Below are positions 63,760-64,000 of a stretch of 64,000 nt of DNA, one piece after another. Origin of the DNA: Burkholderiaceae bacterium (GTDB taxonomy: Bacteria > Pseudomonadota > Gammaproteobacteria > Burkholderiales > Burkholderiaceae_C). The translations under genes and the position numbers were made by a program. Position 1 is the stretch's first letter. Every line of letters starts with the position of its first letter. The notes below the pieces were generated by a model, which saw nothing but the letters and a program-made list of their open reading frames with translations, did not search any database and was not told the origin of the DNA. Where the stretch lies: the NCBI GenBank assembly GCA_919902775.1, contig CAKKRJ010000003.1:1-64000 (forward strand). Reading direction: 5' to 3'.

Positions 63760-64000
63760 ATGACCCAAGTCACCAACACTGTGCGCTTTGTGCTCGACGG
63801 CCGTATCGTCGAAGCCCAGGGCGAGCGCCGCACCACCACCGTTCTGGACTATTTGCGTGAGCAATTGCACCGCACGGGCACCAAGGAGGGCTGCGCCGAG
63901 GGCGATTGCGGTGCGTGTGTCGTCATGGTGGGTGAACTCAATGCCGCAGGCACGGGCGTGGACTATGTGGCCACCAACGCCTGTATCCAGCTGCTGCCTT
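63760..64000 (+). CDS. xdhA: Xanthine dehydrogenase small subunit XdhA (partial)
   Basis: The first 80 codons are visible and the gene runs off the window. MTQVTNTVRFVLDGRIVEAQ opens the 2Fe-2S ferredoxin domain, with TVLDYLREQLHRTGTKEGCA and EGDCGACVV giving C-x4-C-x2-C cluster ligands, as in XdhA/XDHA. Oxidises hypoxanthine and xanthine to urate, the entry to the pathway encoded leftward. Start ATG 63760. Confidence 0.9.
   Translation, partial: MTQVTNTVRFVLDGRIVEAQGERRTTTVLDYLREQLHRTGTKEGCAEGDCGACVVMVGELNAAGTGVDYVATNACIQLLP

Overview
The window looks like chromosome of a betaproteobacterium of the Burkholderiales, most likely family Comamonadaceae (Limnohabitans/Rhodoferax/Hydrogenophaga-like). 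This is inferred from gene content and protein resemblance: a high-GC housekeeping backbone, the rph-rdgB-hemW and rpoZ-gmk-yicC blocks beside spoT and greB, a Bug-family TctC receptor, a WbpM-like dehydratase and an urt/ure cluster. No 16S gene is present, so genus is not determined.

Layout. 1-5921: end of a surface-polysaccharide region (membrane UDP-sugar 4,6-dehydratase, RfaH/NusG-like antiterminator, TPR protein, GDP-mannose mannosyl hydrolase, VanZ-like protein, WbuC cupin). 5914-17391: accessory, defence-like island of mixed base composition. It holds an Rx4H (HEPN-like) protein, an FRG-domain protein, an AT-rich three-gene unknown operon, a DUF1778/GNAT toxin-antitoxin pair, a SIR2-like protein, a ParD-like/RelE-like pair, a three-gene overlapping HTH operon, a zinc-ribbon/winged-helix/deoxyribosyltransferase-like protein behind a strong terminator hairpin, and a deleted IS66 element. 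Fragments show that the HTH module once existed in at least two, probably three, copies. 17419-23671: P1-family peptidase divergent from a complete dipeptide/oligopeptide ABC transporter. 23726-32574: housekeeping block bounded by tRNA-Arg(ACG) and tRNA-Ser(TGA).

32636-47030: nitrogen block. ureA, a 54-codon membrane gene, ureB, C, E, F and G read leftward. They are divergent from the urea ABC transporter urtABCDE, which has a near-consensus sigma-54 promoter. ureD is separate, at the end of an NMT1/THI5-like ABC transporter operon. 47247-49544: malic enzyme maeB. 49737-56694: purine catabolism, with a urate/xanthine permease, an M20 peptidase-like hydrolase, a UraD-AllC fusion, allantoinase PuuE, a GntR/FCD regulator and 5-hydroxyisourate hydrolase. 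Two identical TGTATACA palindromes may be the regulator's operators. 56990-63520: a leftward catabolic operon (iclR, ADP-forming acyl-CoA synthetase, two DUF1254/DUF1214 proteins, tctC) lying inside the purine region. 63760-64000: start of xdhA, cut by the window end.

Together xanthine dehydrogenase, HIU hydrolase, OHCU decarboxylase, allantoinase and allantoate amidohydrolase would break purines down to urea-yielding products. Urease and the Urt transporter supply the ammonia-releasing and urea-uptake steps, so much of 32.6-64 kb is a nitrogen-scavenging region. The urate-oxidising enzyme is not in the window. A family of REP-like palindromes (GTGGGAGGCCGCCCCTGCGG type) sits in five intergenic gaps of this region. 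No intergenic gap exceeds about 300 bases.
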